DNA from: Streptomyces sp. NBRC 110035
GTDB taxonomy: Bacteria > Actinomycetota > Actinomycetes > Streptomycetales > Streptomycetaceae
Length of the DNA: 64,000 bases
Direction of reading: 5' to 3'
NCBI RefSeq assembly: GCF_000829695.1
Contig: NZ_BBNN01000035.1
Coordinates: 41,865-105,864, forward strand
The translations under genes and the position numbers were made by a program. Below, one piece after another: positions 48,279 to 56,767 of the stretch (within the stretch, counting starts at the first letter, position 1; each line of letters opens with the position of its first letter). The notes below the pieces were generated by a model, which worked only from the letters and a program-made list of their open reading frames with translations, did no database searches and was not told where the DNA came from.

Positions 48279-48311
48279 CGGCGGGACGGGGAGCGAAGCC
48301 CCGTCCCGCCG
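48279..48311. terminator. Bidirectional terminator
   Basis: 13-bp perfect arms CGGCGGGACGGGG / CCCCGTCCCGCCG, 7-nt loop, between convergent genes. Confidence 0.8.
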
Positions 48312-48379
48312 CGGGAGGAGGCCCCCGGGACGCGGGACCGTCCGGTGCGGGGGCTCCCGGCGGGGAGAGCCGGCGGACG

Positions 48380-48718
48380 TTACACGACGGCGGCTTCCTC
48401 GAGCGCCACCAGGCGGCCGGTTCCGCTGAGCGACGGCAGCTCGATGTCGGTCACGCACCGCACCTTCACCAGGTTGAGCGTCAGCGTGCCCTCGAGGTGC
48501 ACGCGGCCGGCGCCCCGGTCGAAGTCGGCCCCGCCGAGGTCGCTGGCGGCCGGGTCGACGCGTACGCCGAGGTCGGTGCCGCCGTCGGTGTCGGTGAACT
48601 TGATGAAGACGTACCCCATCTCGGTGATACGCCGCTGGAGGTCCTTCACCGAGGGCGAGGGACCGCCGACCACGGTCCTGTGCACCTCGGCCGAGAGGCG
48701 TCCGACGAGTTCGTCCAT
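48380..48718 (-). CDS. Small protein of unknown function in the mbtH/leuCD operon
   Basis: 112 aa. The N-terminal third is helical (MDELVGRLSAEVHRTVVGG, KDLQRRITEMGYVFIKF); the rest alternates short beta strands (VHLEGTLTLNLVKVRCVTDI). No transmembrane segment or known catalytic motif. It is the last gene of the operon, 49 nt after mbtH. GAGGAG lies 8 nt before ATG 48718. I do not recognise the family. Confidence 0.75.
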   Translation of the reverse strand: MDELVGRLSAEVHRTVVGGPSPSVKDLQRRITEMGYVFIKFTDTDGGTDLGVRVDPAASDLGGADFDRGAGRVHLEGTLTLNLVKVRCVTDIELPSLSGTGRLVALEEAAVV

Positions 48719-48767
48719 GAGTGGCTCCTCTGTCACTGTCACGAAGTTCCGCTGACCGGACCGGCCG

Positions 48768-48968
48768 TCAGCCGGCCGTCTTCTCCCTCTGCAGGCGCAG
48801 GCTCCTGGGGCGCATGTCGACCCAGACCTCCTTGACGTACGCGAGGCACTCCTCCTTCGAGCCGGCCGTCCCCGTCTCCCGCCAGCCGTCGGGGACGGCG
48901 AGGTAGGTCGGCCACAAGGAGTACTGCTCCTCGTCGTTGACGAGGACCTTCAACTGCTGTGCTTCCAC
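48768..48968 (-). CDS. mbtH: MbtH family protein
   Basis: 66 aa. MbtH proteins bind and activate adenylation domains of nonribosomal peptide synthetases. All three signature tryptophans are present, in the segments VLVNDEEQYSLWP, VPDGWRETG and CLAYVKEVWVDMRPRSL. The usual N-terminal NPF motif is absent and the protein starts directly at the beta sheet. GTG 48968 has CTGGAG 8 nt upstream. No peptide synthetase lies in this window, so it is either an orphan serving synthetases elsewhere or what is left of a cluster. Confidence 0.88.
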   Translation of the reverse strand: MEAQQLKVLVNDEEQYSLWPTYLAVPDGWRETGTAGSKEECLAYVKEVWVDMRPRSLRLQREKTAG

Positions 48969-49020
48969 TGCCGGGCTCCAGCTTCTGTGCTGTCGGACAT
49001 CGCGGTACGGGGCCGCCGGG

Positions 49021-49644
49021 TCACGCGGTACGGGGAAAGAGCCAGGGCGCCTCCTGCCGGCGGCGCTGCTCGTAGGCGAGGACGCGGTCCTTGTGGGAGA
49101 GCGACCAGCCGATGTTGTCGAGCCCCTCCATCAGGGAGTTCTTCTTGAAGGGGTCGGTCTCGAAACGGAAGGTCCGTCCGTCGGCGGTGGTCACGGTCTG
49201 GGCCGGCAGGTCGATGTGCAGCGTCGGCGGGGCCCCGCTCGTCAGGCCCTCCGCGATCGTCTCGACCTCGGCCGCCTCCAGCCGGACCGGGAGGATGCTG
49301 CTGTTGAAGCAGTTGTTGTGGAAGATGTCGGCGAAGCTCGGCGCGACGATGCACCGGAAGCCGAACTCCCGCAGGGACCAGGGCGCGTGTTCATGCGAGG
49401 AGCCGCAGCCGAAGTTGTCGCCCGCGACGAGCACGGAGGCACCCTCGTAGCGGGGTTCGTTCAGCGGGAAGTCCGGGGCGGGCGTGGTCCCGTCCTCGAG
49501 GTAGCGCCAGTTCCCGAACAGGTGGCGGCCGAAGCCGGTGCGGCTGATCGACTTGAGGAACCGGGCGGGGACGATGTCGTCGGTGTTCACGTTGGACCGC
49601 ATCAGCGGTACCGCGGTGCCCTCGTGCGTGATGAATTTCTCCAC
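49021..49644 (-). CDS. LeuD-like 3-isopropylmalate dehydratase small subunit
   Basis: 207 aa. The hydratase swivel-domain signatures are present: MRSNVNTDDIVPARFLKSI, VLVAGDNFGCGSSHEHAPWS and FADIFHNNCFNSSILPVRL. It reads like the proteobacterial-type LeuD, unlike the primary leucine-pathway LeuD I remember from Streptomyces, so it is probably a second, specialised copy. Start GTG 49644 is preceded by GAGGAAGGA and lies 13 nt after the leuC-like stop. Its partner subunit is truncated (next entry), so its function is doubtful. Confidence 0.85.
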   Translation of the reverse strand: MEKFITHEGTAVPLMRSNVNTDDIVPARFLKSISRTGFGRHLFGNWRYLEDGTTPAPDFPLNEPRYEGASVLVAGDNFGCGSSHEHAPWSLREFGFRCIVAPSFADIFHNNCFNSSILPVRLEAAEVETIAEGLTSGAPPTLHIDLPAQTVTTADGRTFRFETDPFKKNSLMEGLDNIGWSLSHKDRVLAYEQRRRQEAPWLFPRTA

Positions 49645-49657
49645 GGTGGTCCTTCCT

Positions 49658-50466
49658 CTACACGTCGCGGACGTCGGCGAACCGGCCGGCCACGGCCGTG
49701 GCCGCCGCGGTCACCGGGCTCACCAGGTGGGTGCGGCCGCCCCGGCCCTGACGTCCCTCGAAATTGCGGTTGCTGGTCGAGGCGCAGCGCTCGCCCGCCG
49801 AGAGGCGGTCCCCGTTCATGGCGATGCACATGCTGCAGCCGGGTTCACGCCACTCGAAGCCCGCCTCGCGGAAGATGTCCGCCAGTCCCTCGGCCTCGGC
49901 GTCGCGGCGGACGGCCATGGAGCCGGGGACGACGATGGCGCGTACGCCGGGTGCCACCTTCCTGCCGGTGACGAACCCGGCGGCCTCCCGCAGGTCCTCC
50001 AGCCGCGGGTTGGTGCACGACCCGATGAACACGGTGTCGACCGTGATCTCGTCGACGCGTCGGCCGGGTTCCAGGCCCATGTACTCCAGGGCCTTCTCCA
50101 TCTCGGCGCGCAGCGCCGGGTCGCTCTCGTCCTGCGGGTCCGGGACCGTACCGGTCACGTCGGCCACCATGCCCGGGCTGGTGCCCCAGGTGACCTGCGG
50201 CACCAGGTCGTCGACGTTCATCCGGTGCACCGCGTCGTAGCGGGCGCCGGGGTCCGCGGCCAGCTGCTTCCACTGCTCGGCGGCGAGCTCGAAGAGTTCG
50301 CCGGAGGGGGCGTAGCGGCGGCCTCGCACGTACTCGACGGTGACGTCGTCGGGGGCGACCATGCCGGCCCGTGCCCCCGCCTCGATGGCCATGTTGCACA
50401 GCGTCATGCGGCCCTCGACGGTCAGCGACTCCACCGCGGAGCCGGTGAACTCGATGACGTGGCCGG
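49658..50466 (-). pseudogene. Truncated LeuC-like dehydratase large subunit
   Basis: Only the C-terminal 270 or so residues of a protein normally about 470 aa long. Homology starts abruptly at GHVIEFTGSAVESLTVEGRM and runs to a normal C-terminus. The three cluster cysteines survive (FIGSCTNPRLEDL and EPGCSMCIAMN), as does SNRNFEGRQGRGG, but the whole first half is missing. Upstream of 50466 the DNA on this strand is unrelated, although the frame stays open to 50851. It pairs with the LeuD-like gene and is not expected to be active alone. Confidence 0.85.
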
Positions 50467-50489
50467 CCGACGGCGGCACCCGGACGCCC

Positions 50490-50921
50490 GCCCGGGAGGA
50501 ACCCGCTGCCCCCGGGGCCCCGTGGACGATCCTCGTCGACGGCCTCCGGGCCACGCCCGGACCGGCGACGAAGTGGGCGGAGCCGTCCGGCAGCGGTCCG
50601 GGGCACCGGCGGCCGGTGCTGCGTGTGGTGGTGGCCGAAGGCGTCGGCGGTGTCGAGGGCTCGCCCCCGGCACCCCGCCCCGCGGGCTCCTGTTCCGCCC
50701 CCGGCCTCCGGTACGAGCTGACGCTGCACCCGCTCGGCGAGCAAGCCGTACGAACGCTGCTCGTCAGGGCATACGGCGAGGAGGCGGCCACCCCTCTCCT
50801 CGCTCCCGCGGTCGCCGCGACGGCCGGCAACCCGGCGCTGCTCTGCGCCACGCTCCGGCGGTGGCCCGGCCCCCCTCCCGACTCCGCTTCACGAGACCCG
50901 CTTCCTTCAGCAGGGCGGTGA
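50490..50921 (+). pseudogene. Fragment of a LuxR-type ATPase regulator
   Basis: The plus-strand frame encodes about 140 residues resembling the ATPase part of large LuxR/AfsR-like regulators (PWTILVDGLRA; LTLHPLGEQAVRTLLVRAYG; AATAGNPALLCATLRRWP). There is no start, no Walker A and no helix-turn-helix. It abuts the leuC breakpoint from the other side, so a deletion or rearrangement probably joined two genes here. Confidence 0.45.
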
Positions 50922-51469
50922 GCCCACCGCGGACGACAGCGCCCCGAGCCACGACCGCGACCCCGACCGGTCCCGCGTTCATCCAGCGCCCCCTGTTCCT
51001 CCGTCGACCGGCTCCCCCGCCGAGCCGCCGTCGCACGATCCCAGCGATTATGTCCCGCCAGGGTGCGGTTTCACGCCAGTGGACGGTTGCATCCGCTCGA
51101 CGATCCCGTCACCGCTCCGCGACATACGACCACCCCAGCCCGCCACCCCGGGCCCCGCAGGTACCCAGAACCCACCCGGTCCCACGCCACGGGCCACGGG
51201 CCCGGACCCGCTGCCCGCCCACGTCGCCTGCAGGCGTACCGCCTGCCCCTTCCCCTCCCTCACCGTCACCTCCTCGCCCACCGGCCGGGGCCGGTCCGGC
51301 GGTCCCCGGCAGGGATTCCTTACGGACAAAGCGTGTCAAGTACGCACGAATGGCCACTCGGGGCGGGACGGACGGTCACGTGGGATGCCCGGTGTACAAC
51401 TTCCGGCAGGCGCCGGGGCGTCCGGGACGCGGGACCTCACGCAGGACATCCGATGAGGAGAAGTCGCCG
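50922..51469. other. 548-bp gap upstream of the envelope operon
   Basis: No gene found. It should contain the promoter of the operon starting at 51470; I searched for SigB-like (GTTT/GGGTAT) and SigE-like elements and saw none that were convincing. Confidence 0.5.
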
Positions 51470-52135
51470 ATGAGTGAGTCCGTACACACCGGAACCGGGG
51501 ATACCGGAGAGAAGGTCAGGACAGAGGCCTCCGCGACGGCCGGTCAGGCCAAGCAGGCCGCGGGCCAGATCGCGGACACCGCGACGGAGCAGGCCCGGAC
51601 CGTGGCGGGCGAGGCCCGGCAGCAGGCCGGTACGGCCGTCCACGACCTGCGGAGCCGGGCGATGGAGGAGGCCGAGGGGCAGGCCGGGCGCGCGGCCGAA
51701 GCACTGCGGGGGTGGGCGGGCGACCTCACCGATCTCGCCGACCACGCCCAGAGCGACTCCGCCGCCCGCGGTTTCGCGGCCCAGGCGGCCGACCGGAGCC
51801 ACCGTGCCGCCGACTACCTGGAGGAGCAGGGCGCCGAAGGACTCGTCTCCGACCTCCAGAGCTTCGCCCGCCGGCGCCCCGGGGCCTTCCTCGGCGGCGC
51901 GCTGCTGGCCGGGCTGGCCGTCGGTCGGCTGGCGAAGGCGTCGGGCGCCGTCTCCCGGACCCGGTCGCGGTCCGACGGGTCCGGACAGGAGCAGGCCTCC
52001 GGGTCGCAGGGGTGGGACGGGCTGGGTACGCCCCCCACCCGGCCGCTGCCCCCCGGCACTCCTCCGGCCGGTCCTCCGCCCACCGGAGGAGTGCCGCCGA
52101 CCGGGGCGCCGGGGCGCGCACACCCGGAGGTGTGA
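51470..52135 (+). CDS. Helical, Ala/Gln-rich membrane-associated protein
   Basis: 221 aa. Residues 1-125 are a long amphipathic coil rich in Ala, Gln, Glu and Thr, reminiscent of late-embryogenesis-abundant/apolipoprotein-like stress proteins. Residues about 135-155 form one membrane helix (PGAFLGGALLAGLAVGRLAK). The last 50 residues are Pro/Gly-rich. GAGGAG precedes ATG 51470. It is the first gene of a tight three-gene operon (1-nt gap to the next gene). Confidence 0.75.
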   Translation: MSESVHTGTGDTGEKVRTEASATAGQAKQAAGQIADTATEQARTVAGEARQQAGTAVHDLRSRAMEEAEGQAGRAAEALRGWAGDLTDLADHAQSDSAARGFAAQAADRSHRAADYLEEQGAEGLVSDLQSFARRRPGAFLGGALLAGLAVGRLAKASGAVSRTRSRSDGSGQEQASGSQGWDGLGTPPTRPLPPGTPPAGPPPTGGVPPTGAPGRAHPEV

Positions 52136-52136
52136 G

Positions 52137-52559
52137 ATGTCCTCCATGTCGCCCGTGCCCGGCTCGACCGAGCCGCAGGGACAGGAGCAGTCCGTGGGCC
52201 GGCTCCTCTCCGGCGTGACCTCCGACCTCCAGACCCTCTTCCGGCAGGAGGTCGAGCTGGCGAAGGCCGAGATCAAGGAGGAGGGGGCCAGGGCGGGCAA
52301 GGCCGCCGGGATGTACGGCGGTGCCGGCTTCGCCGGTTACCTGGTGCTGCTGTTCCTGTCGCTGGCCGCCGTACTGGGGCTGGCCAACGTGATGGACGGG
52401 GGCTGGGCCGCCCTGATCGTCGCCGCGGTGTGGGCCGTCGTCGCGGCCGTGCTGTACCAGAAGGGCCGCGCACGGATGCGTGCCGTCTCACCGAAGCCCG
52501 AGCAGACCGTCGAGACCATGAAGGAGAACGCGGAATGGGCACGTCACCCGACCAGGTGA
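52137..52559 (+). CDS. Phage-holin-family (actinobacterial holin superfamily III) membrane protein
   Basis: 140 aa. An N-terminal amphipathic helix (LFRQEVELAKAEIKEEGARA) is followed by two membrane helices (AGFAGYLVLLFLSLAAVLGL and GGWAALIVAAVWAVVAAVLY) and a basic tail. The name comes from the Pfam family; chromosomal copies such as this are not lysis genes as far as is known. Its ATG lies 1 nt after the preceding stop and its 3' end overlaps the next gene by 25 nt. Confidence 0.85.
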   Translation: MSSMSPVPGSTEPQGQEQSVGRLLSGVTSDLQTLFRQEVELAKAEIKEEGARAGKAAGMYGGAGFAGYLVLLFLSLAAVLGLANVMDGGWAALIVAAVWAVVAAVLYQKGRARMRAVSPKPEQTVETMKENAEWARHPTR

Positions 52560-53185
52560 GGGCCGAGATAGAGGCCACTCGCGAACAACTCTCCACGAAC
52601 GTGGACCAGCTCGCCGAGCGGACCAGCCCCGGCCGGGTGGTGCGCCGCCGCGCGGACCGGATGCGCGACAGGGTGTCGGGCGTCCGCGACCGGGTCATGG
52701 GCACCGCGTCGCAGTCCGCGCAGGGTGTGACGGGCACCGCGCAGTCGGCGGCCGGCTCGGTGCAGGAGGGCGCCGGGAAGGCGTCCGGTTCGGCTCGCGC
52801 CGCGGCCGCTCGGGCGGGGGACGCCGTGCAGCAGGCACCCGACATGGCCCGCAGGCAGACCCGGGGCAACCCGCTGGCCGCCGGCCTGGTCGCCTTCGGC
52901 GTCGGTCTGCTGGCGTCCTCGATGGCGCCCGCGTCCCGGGCCGAGCAGCAGAAGGCCACCGAGCTGATGGAGCGCGGGGGCGAGGCCCTGGAGCCGGTGA
53001 AGGAGGCCGCCGCGGAGTCCGCGCAGCACCTCAGGGAAGGCGCCCGGGAGGTGACGCAGAGCGCGGCCGCGGAGGTGAAGGACACCGCGGCGCAGGCCGC
53101 ACGCACCACCCAGGACGAGGCACGCGGCCGGACCGGCGAGGTCACCGAGCAGGCACGTGACTCCGGCCGGCACCTCAAGGGCTAA
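52535..53185 (+). CDS. DUF3618 family protein
   Basis: 216 aa. The DUF3618 N-terminus is SPDQVRAEIEATREQLSTNV followed by DQLAERTSPGRVVRRRADRM. Then come an Ala/Gln/Thr-rich coil, one membrane helix (about 108-128, PLAAGLVAFGVGLLASSMAP) and a second Glu/Ala-rich coil. AAGGAG precedes ATG 52535. It resembles the first protein of the operon in composition, suggesting that the three proteins form a membrane-bound scaffold; this is inference. Confidence 0.85.
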   Translation: MGTSPDQVRAEIEATREQLSTNVDQLAERTSPGRVVRRRADRMRDRVSGVRDRVMGTASQSAQGVTGTAQSAAGSVQEGAGKASGSARAAAARAGDAVQQAPDMARRQTRGNPLAAGLVAFGVGLLASSMAPASRAEQQKATELMERGGEALEPVKEAAAESAQHLREGAREVTQSAAAEVKDTAAQAARTTQDEARGRTGEVTEQARDSGRHLKG

Positions 53186-53278
53186 GGGCCTGTCGTCACA
53201 TTCCCGCCGTCCGCCCCAAGGGCGGGCCGCACCGCGCCGCTCCGGTCCCACCCGAGGCCGGTCCCACCGGAAGGGAGT

Positions 53279-53314
53279 CCTGTTCCCCGGACCGCGTACG
53301 GGTCGGGGAACAGG
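53279..53314. terminator. Bidirectional terminator
   Basis: 11-bp arms CCTGTTCCCCG / CGGGGAACAGG with a 14-nt loop between the envelope operon and glnA2, which converge. Confidence 0.75.
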
Positions 53315-53328
53315 GCTCGCTCCGCGCG

Positions 53329-54690
53329 TTACAGCACCGGCAGGTTCTTGCGCAGCTCGAAGGCCGTGACCTCGCTGCGGTACTCCTCCCACTCCTGGCG
53401 CTTGTTGCGCAGGAAGAAGTCGAAGACGTGTTCGCCGAGGGTTTCGGCGACCAGGTCGCTGCGCTCCATCAGGGTGAGGGACTCGCCGAGGTTCTGCGGG
53501 AGGGGCTCGATGCCGAGGGCACGGCGTTCGGCATCGGAGAGGGCCCAGACGTCGTCCTCGGCGCCGGGCGGGAGTTCGTAGCCCTCCTCCACGCCCTTCA
53601 TGCCGGCGGCCAGGAGGAGTGCGTACGTCAGGTACGGGTTGGCGCCGGAGTCGATCGAGCGGACCTCGACGCGGGCCGAGCCGGTCTTGCCGGGCTTGTA
53701 CATCGGGACGCGGACCAGGGCCGAGCGGTTGTTGTGGCCCCAGCAGATGTACGAGGGGGCCTCGCCGCCGGCGCCGGCGGTGCGCTCGGAGCCGCCCCAG
53801 ATGCGCTTGTAGGAGTTGACCCACTGGTTGGTGACGGCGGAGACCTCCGCCGCGTGCCGCAGCAGTCCCGCGATGAAGGAGCGGCCCACCTTGGAGAGCT
53901 GGTACTCGGCGCCCGACTCGTAGAACGCGTTGCGGTCGCCCTCGAAGAGGGACAGGTGCGTGTGCATGCCGCTGCCCGGGTACTCCGAGAACGGCTTCGG
54001 CATGAACGTGGCCTGCACGCCCTGTTCCAGCGCCACCTGCTTCATGACCAGGCGGAACGTCATGATGTTGTCGGCCGTGGACAGCGCGTCCGCGTAACGG
54101 AGGTCGATCTCCTGCTGGCCGGGGGCGCCCTCGTGGTGGGAGAACTCCACCGAGATGCCCATCGACTCCAGCATGGTGATCGCCTGCCGGCGGAAGTCCA
54201 TGCCGACGTTGTGCGGGGTGTGGTCGAAGTAGCCGGAGCTGTCCGCCGGGGTCGGGCGGCTGCCGTCGACCGGCTTGTCCTTCAGCAGGAAGAACTCGAT
54301 CTCCGGGTGGGTGTAGAAGGTGAAACCCTGGTCGGAGGCGCGGGCCAGCGCGCGCTTGAGGACATAGCGCGGGTCGGCGAAGGACGGGGAGCCGTCCGGC
54401 ATCAGGATGTCGCAGAACATGCGGGCCGTGCCGGGGGCCTCGGCGCGCCACGGCAGGACCTGGAACGTCGACGGGTCCGGCTTGGCGATCATGTCGGACT
54501 CGTACACCCGGGCGAAGCCCTCGATGGCGGAGCCGTCGAAGCCGATGCCCTCGTCGAACGCCTGCTCCAGCTCGGCCGGGGCCACGGCCACGGACTTGAG
54601 GAAGCCCAGTACGTCCGTGAACCACAGCCGTACGAACCGGATGTCGCGCTCCTCCAGCGTCCGGAGCACGAATTCCTGCTGCTTGTCCAT
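53329..54690 (-). CDS. glnA2: Glutamine synthetase-like enzyme GlnA2 (probable gamma-glutamylpolyamine synthetase)
   Basis: 453 aa. GSI fold with GFDGSAIEGFARV, HHEGAPGQQEIDLRY, the ATP site KPFSEYPGSGMHTHLS and SARVEVRSIDSGANPY. The active-site loops differ from GlnA (FSEYPGSG instead of FGDNGSG). The closest match I recall is the S. coelicolor enzyme shown to glutamylate polyamines such as putrescine rather than ammonia. The start at 54690 gives the usual 453-aa length; an ATG 15 nt upstream is also in frame. It is divergent from hmp across a 389-bp gap that carries the NsrR site. Confidence 0.88.
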   Translation of the reverse strand: MDKQQEFVLRTLEERDIRFVRLWFTDVLGFLKSVAVAPAELEQAFDEGIGFDGSAIEGFARVYESDMIAKPDPSTFQVLPWRAEAPGTARMFCDILMPDGSPSFADPRYVLKRALARASDQGFTFYTHPEIEFFLLKDKPVDGSRPTPADSSGYFDHTPHNVGMDFRRQAITMLESMGISVEFSHHEGAPGQQEIDLRYADALSTADNIMTFRLVMKQVALEQGVQATFMPKPFSEYPGSGMHTHLSLFEGDRNAFYESGAEYQLSKVGRSFIAGLLRHAAEVSAVTNQWVNSYKRIWGGSERTAGAGGEAPSYICWGHNNRSALVRVPMYKPGKTGSARVEVRSIDSGANPYLTYALLLAAGMKGVEEGYELPPGAEDDVWALSDAERRALGIEPLPQNLGESLTLMERSDLVAETLGEHVFDFFLRNKRQEWEEYRSEVTAFELRKNLPVL

Positions 54691-55005
54691 CTTCCGCTTC
54701 CCCATCCTTGCCGGTCAGGCCGCCAGTCTCTCCCGCACCGGGTGGCCTCCTCGGGCGGCGGTCGGGCACTGCGGCCATCCCACCACATCCGGGTTTCGCG
54801 CGCGTTGCCGACCTTGATCGTCCCACGGGCTTCCACGGTGGCGCGAAGGGGCCGGCCACGCCAGGCGTATCACCCTGCGGCCCATCCTGCCCGCTCGGGC
54901 CGGGGTTCGTCACGGAGCGGCCCGTATGCGATCCGGCCCGCCCCGGCGCCCCGCGGCACACGCCTTGTACACGGTCCTCCCGGCGGCCCTGGACCCACCC
55001 CCCTT

Positions 55006-55028
55006 AATTGGTATTCCAGATGCAAGTT
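55006..55028. promoter_or_regulatory. NsrR operator upstream of hmp
   Basis: A 23-bp inverted repeat, AATTGGTAT-n5-ATGCAAGTT, in the layout of Streptomyces NsrR sites. It overlies a plausible core promoter (TTGGTA, 16-bp spacer, TAATGG at 55030-55035), about 50 bp before the hmp start, fitting repression that is lifted by nitric oxide. Confidence 0.65.
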
Positions 55029-55079
55029 TTAATGGGCGGTGCAGACCGTCGAGAAGGCAGTCCACAACGAGGAGACCCG

Positions 55080-56267
55080 ATGCTGTCCGAGCAGTCCGCC
55101 GCCACCGTCCGCGCCACGCTTCCCGCCGTGGGCGGGGCCCTCGGCGAGACAACCGAGCGGTTCTACGCCGGGATGTTCGAGGCCCGCCCCGAGCTGCTGC
55201 GCGACCTGTTCAACCGCGGCAACCAGGCCGCCGGCACCCAGCGCGAGGCCCTCGCCGGGTCCATCGCGGCGTTCGCCACGCACCTGCTGGCGCACCCCGA
55301 CACCCGGCCCGACGCGATGCTGGGGCGCATCGCGCACAAGCACGCCTCGCTCGGCATCGCCCCGGAGCAGTACGCGATCGTCCACGAGCACCTGTTCGCC
55401 GCGATCGCGGAGGTCCTGGGCGAGGCCGTCACGCCCGAGGTCGCGGCCGCCTGGGAGGAGGTCTACTGGCTGATGGCCAACGCCCTCATCGCCATCGAGA
55501 AGCGGCTCCACGAGGAGCAGGGCGGGCCCGGCTGGCGGAAGTGGGAGGTCGTCGGGCGGGTCGCCGAGACCGCCGACGTCGTGTCGCTGCGGCTGCGTCC
55601 GGCCGACGGGGGGCCGGTGCGGGACTTCCGCCCGGGCCAGTACGTCTCCGTCCGCGTCACCCTCGGCGACGGCGCCCGGCAGATCCGCCAGTACAGCCTC
55701 TCCGGCGCGCCCGGCCCCGGCGAGCGGCAGTTCAGCGTCAAGCGCGTGCACGACGACGGAACGCCCGAGGGCGAGGTCTCCGGCCACCTGCACGCGCGCG
55801 TGCGGGTCGGGGACGTCCTGGAACTGTCCGAGGCGTACGGCGATCTCGTCCTCGAGGCCGAGCCCGCCGCACCCCTGCTGCTCGCCTCCGCCGGCATCGG
55901 CGTGACCCCGATGACCGCGATGCTGGCCCACCTCGCCGACCACGGCTACGACGCCCCGGTCACCGTCGTGCACGGTGACCGCTCCCCCGCCGACCACGCC
56001 CTGCGCGCCGACCACGAGACCCACGCGGCGAAGCTGCCGGACGCGGCGGTGCACCTCTGGTACGAGCAGGACGCCCCGGCCGGCGCCTCCACCGGCTACG
56101 TCGACCTCACCGGCGTACCGGTCGCGGCGGGCACGCGGGCGTACCTGTGCGGCCCGCTGCCGTTCATGCGGACGGTGCGGGAGCAGCTGATCGGCAAGGG
56201 CGTCGCACCGGCCGACATCCACTACGAGGTGTTCGGCCCGGACCTCTGGCTGGCCAAGCAGGACTGA
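55080..56267 (+). CDS. hmp: Flavohaemoprotein (nitric oxide dioxygenase)
   Basis: 395 aa. It oxidises NO to nitrate using NADH. Globin domain (residues 1-140): distal-side GNQAAGTQ and proximal His88 in RIAHKHASLGI. FAD domain: GQYVSVRVTL and RQYSLSG. NAD domain: ASAGIGVTPMTAML, and CGPLPFMRTV near the C-terminus. ATG 55080 has GAGGAG upstream. The neighbouring nsrR and the shared operator type indicate NO-inducible expression. Confidence 0.94.
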   Translation: MLSEQSAATVRATLPAVGGALGETTERFYAGMFEARPELLRDLFNRGNQAAGTQREALAGSIAAFATHLLAHPDTRPDAMLGRIAHKHASLGIAPEQYAIVHEHLFAAIAEVLGEAVTPEVAAAWEEVYWLMANALIAIEKRLHEEQGGPGWRKWEVVGRVAETADVVSLRLRPADGGPVRDFRPGQYVSVRVTLGDGARQIRQYSLSGAPGPGERQFSVKRVHDDGTPEGEVSGHLHARVRVGDVLELSEAYGDLVLEAEPAAPLLLASAGIGVTPMTAMLAHLADHGYDAPVTVVHGDRSPADHALRADHETHAAKLPDAAVHLWYEQDAPAGASTGYVDLTGVPVAAGTRAYLCGPLPFMRTVREQLIGKGVAPADIHYEVFGPDLWLAKQD

Positions 56268-56289
56268 GCGCGCCCCGCACGGCCGCGGG

Positions 56290-56751
56290 CTACGGCCGAG
56301 GGGGTCGGGAGATCTCCAGCAGCAGCGGGCCCGTCGGGCTCGCGGCGAGGTCCGACACGGTGAGCGGGTCCAGCGAGGCGAAGAACGCCTCCCGGGCCCG
56401 CCGCAGTGCGCCGCGCAGCCGGCAGGCGGACCGGAGCGGGCAGGGCGTGCCCGTGCCGGACGCGGACGCGCCCTCGCAGTCGACGACGTCGCCCTCGCCC
56501 TCGAAGGCCCGCACCAGGGCACCGACCGAGGCCGTCCGGCCCCGCTCGGTGAGGGTGAGGCCGCCGCCCCGGCCGCGCCGGGCGGTGAGCAGGTCCCTGT
56601 GCCGGAGTTCGGCGACGACCTTCGCGGCATGGGTGTACGGCACGCCCATGGCCTCGGCGACATCGCGCGTCGTCGGGTGGGAGCCCTCCGCGGCCACGGC
56701 GAGGCGCATCAGGACCCGCAGGGCCAGGTCGGTGGAGCGCAGCAGCCTCAT
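56290..56751 (-). CDS. nsrR: Rrf2-family nitric oxide-sensing repressor NsrR
   Basis: 153 aa. Rrf2 winged helix (LALRVLMRLAVAAEG; DVAEAMGVPYTHAAKVVAEL; GRGGGLTL) and three cysteines for a [4Fe-4S] cluster: Cys92, Cys104 and Cys110. The first spacing is 11 residues because of a Ser/Gly-rich insert, longer than the 5 residues I recall for the S. coelicolor protein. The start ATG 56751 has no ribosome-binding site and TACGCT sits 7 nt upstream, so it is likely leaderless. It is convergent with hmp (22 nt apart) and should repress both hmp and itself. Confidence 0.9.
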   Translation of the reverse strand: MRLLRSTDLALRVLMRLAVAAEGSHPTTRDVAEAMGVPYTHAAKVVAELRHRDLLTARRGRGGGLTLTERGRTASVGALVRAFEGEGDVVDCEGASASGTGTPCPLRSACRLRGALRRAREAFFASLDPLTVSDLAASPTGPLLLEISRPPRP

Positions 56752-56767
56752 ACCGGGGAGCGTAGGT

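Noticed and set aside
50467..50851. Upstream half of leuC in the open frame above 50466
   Set aside because: The frame is open, but the residues show none of the LeuC N-terminal domain motifs.
51360..51469. Stress sigma factor promoter before the envelope operon
   Set aside because: No pair of elements matching SigB, SigH or SigE consensus at proper spacing was found.
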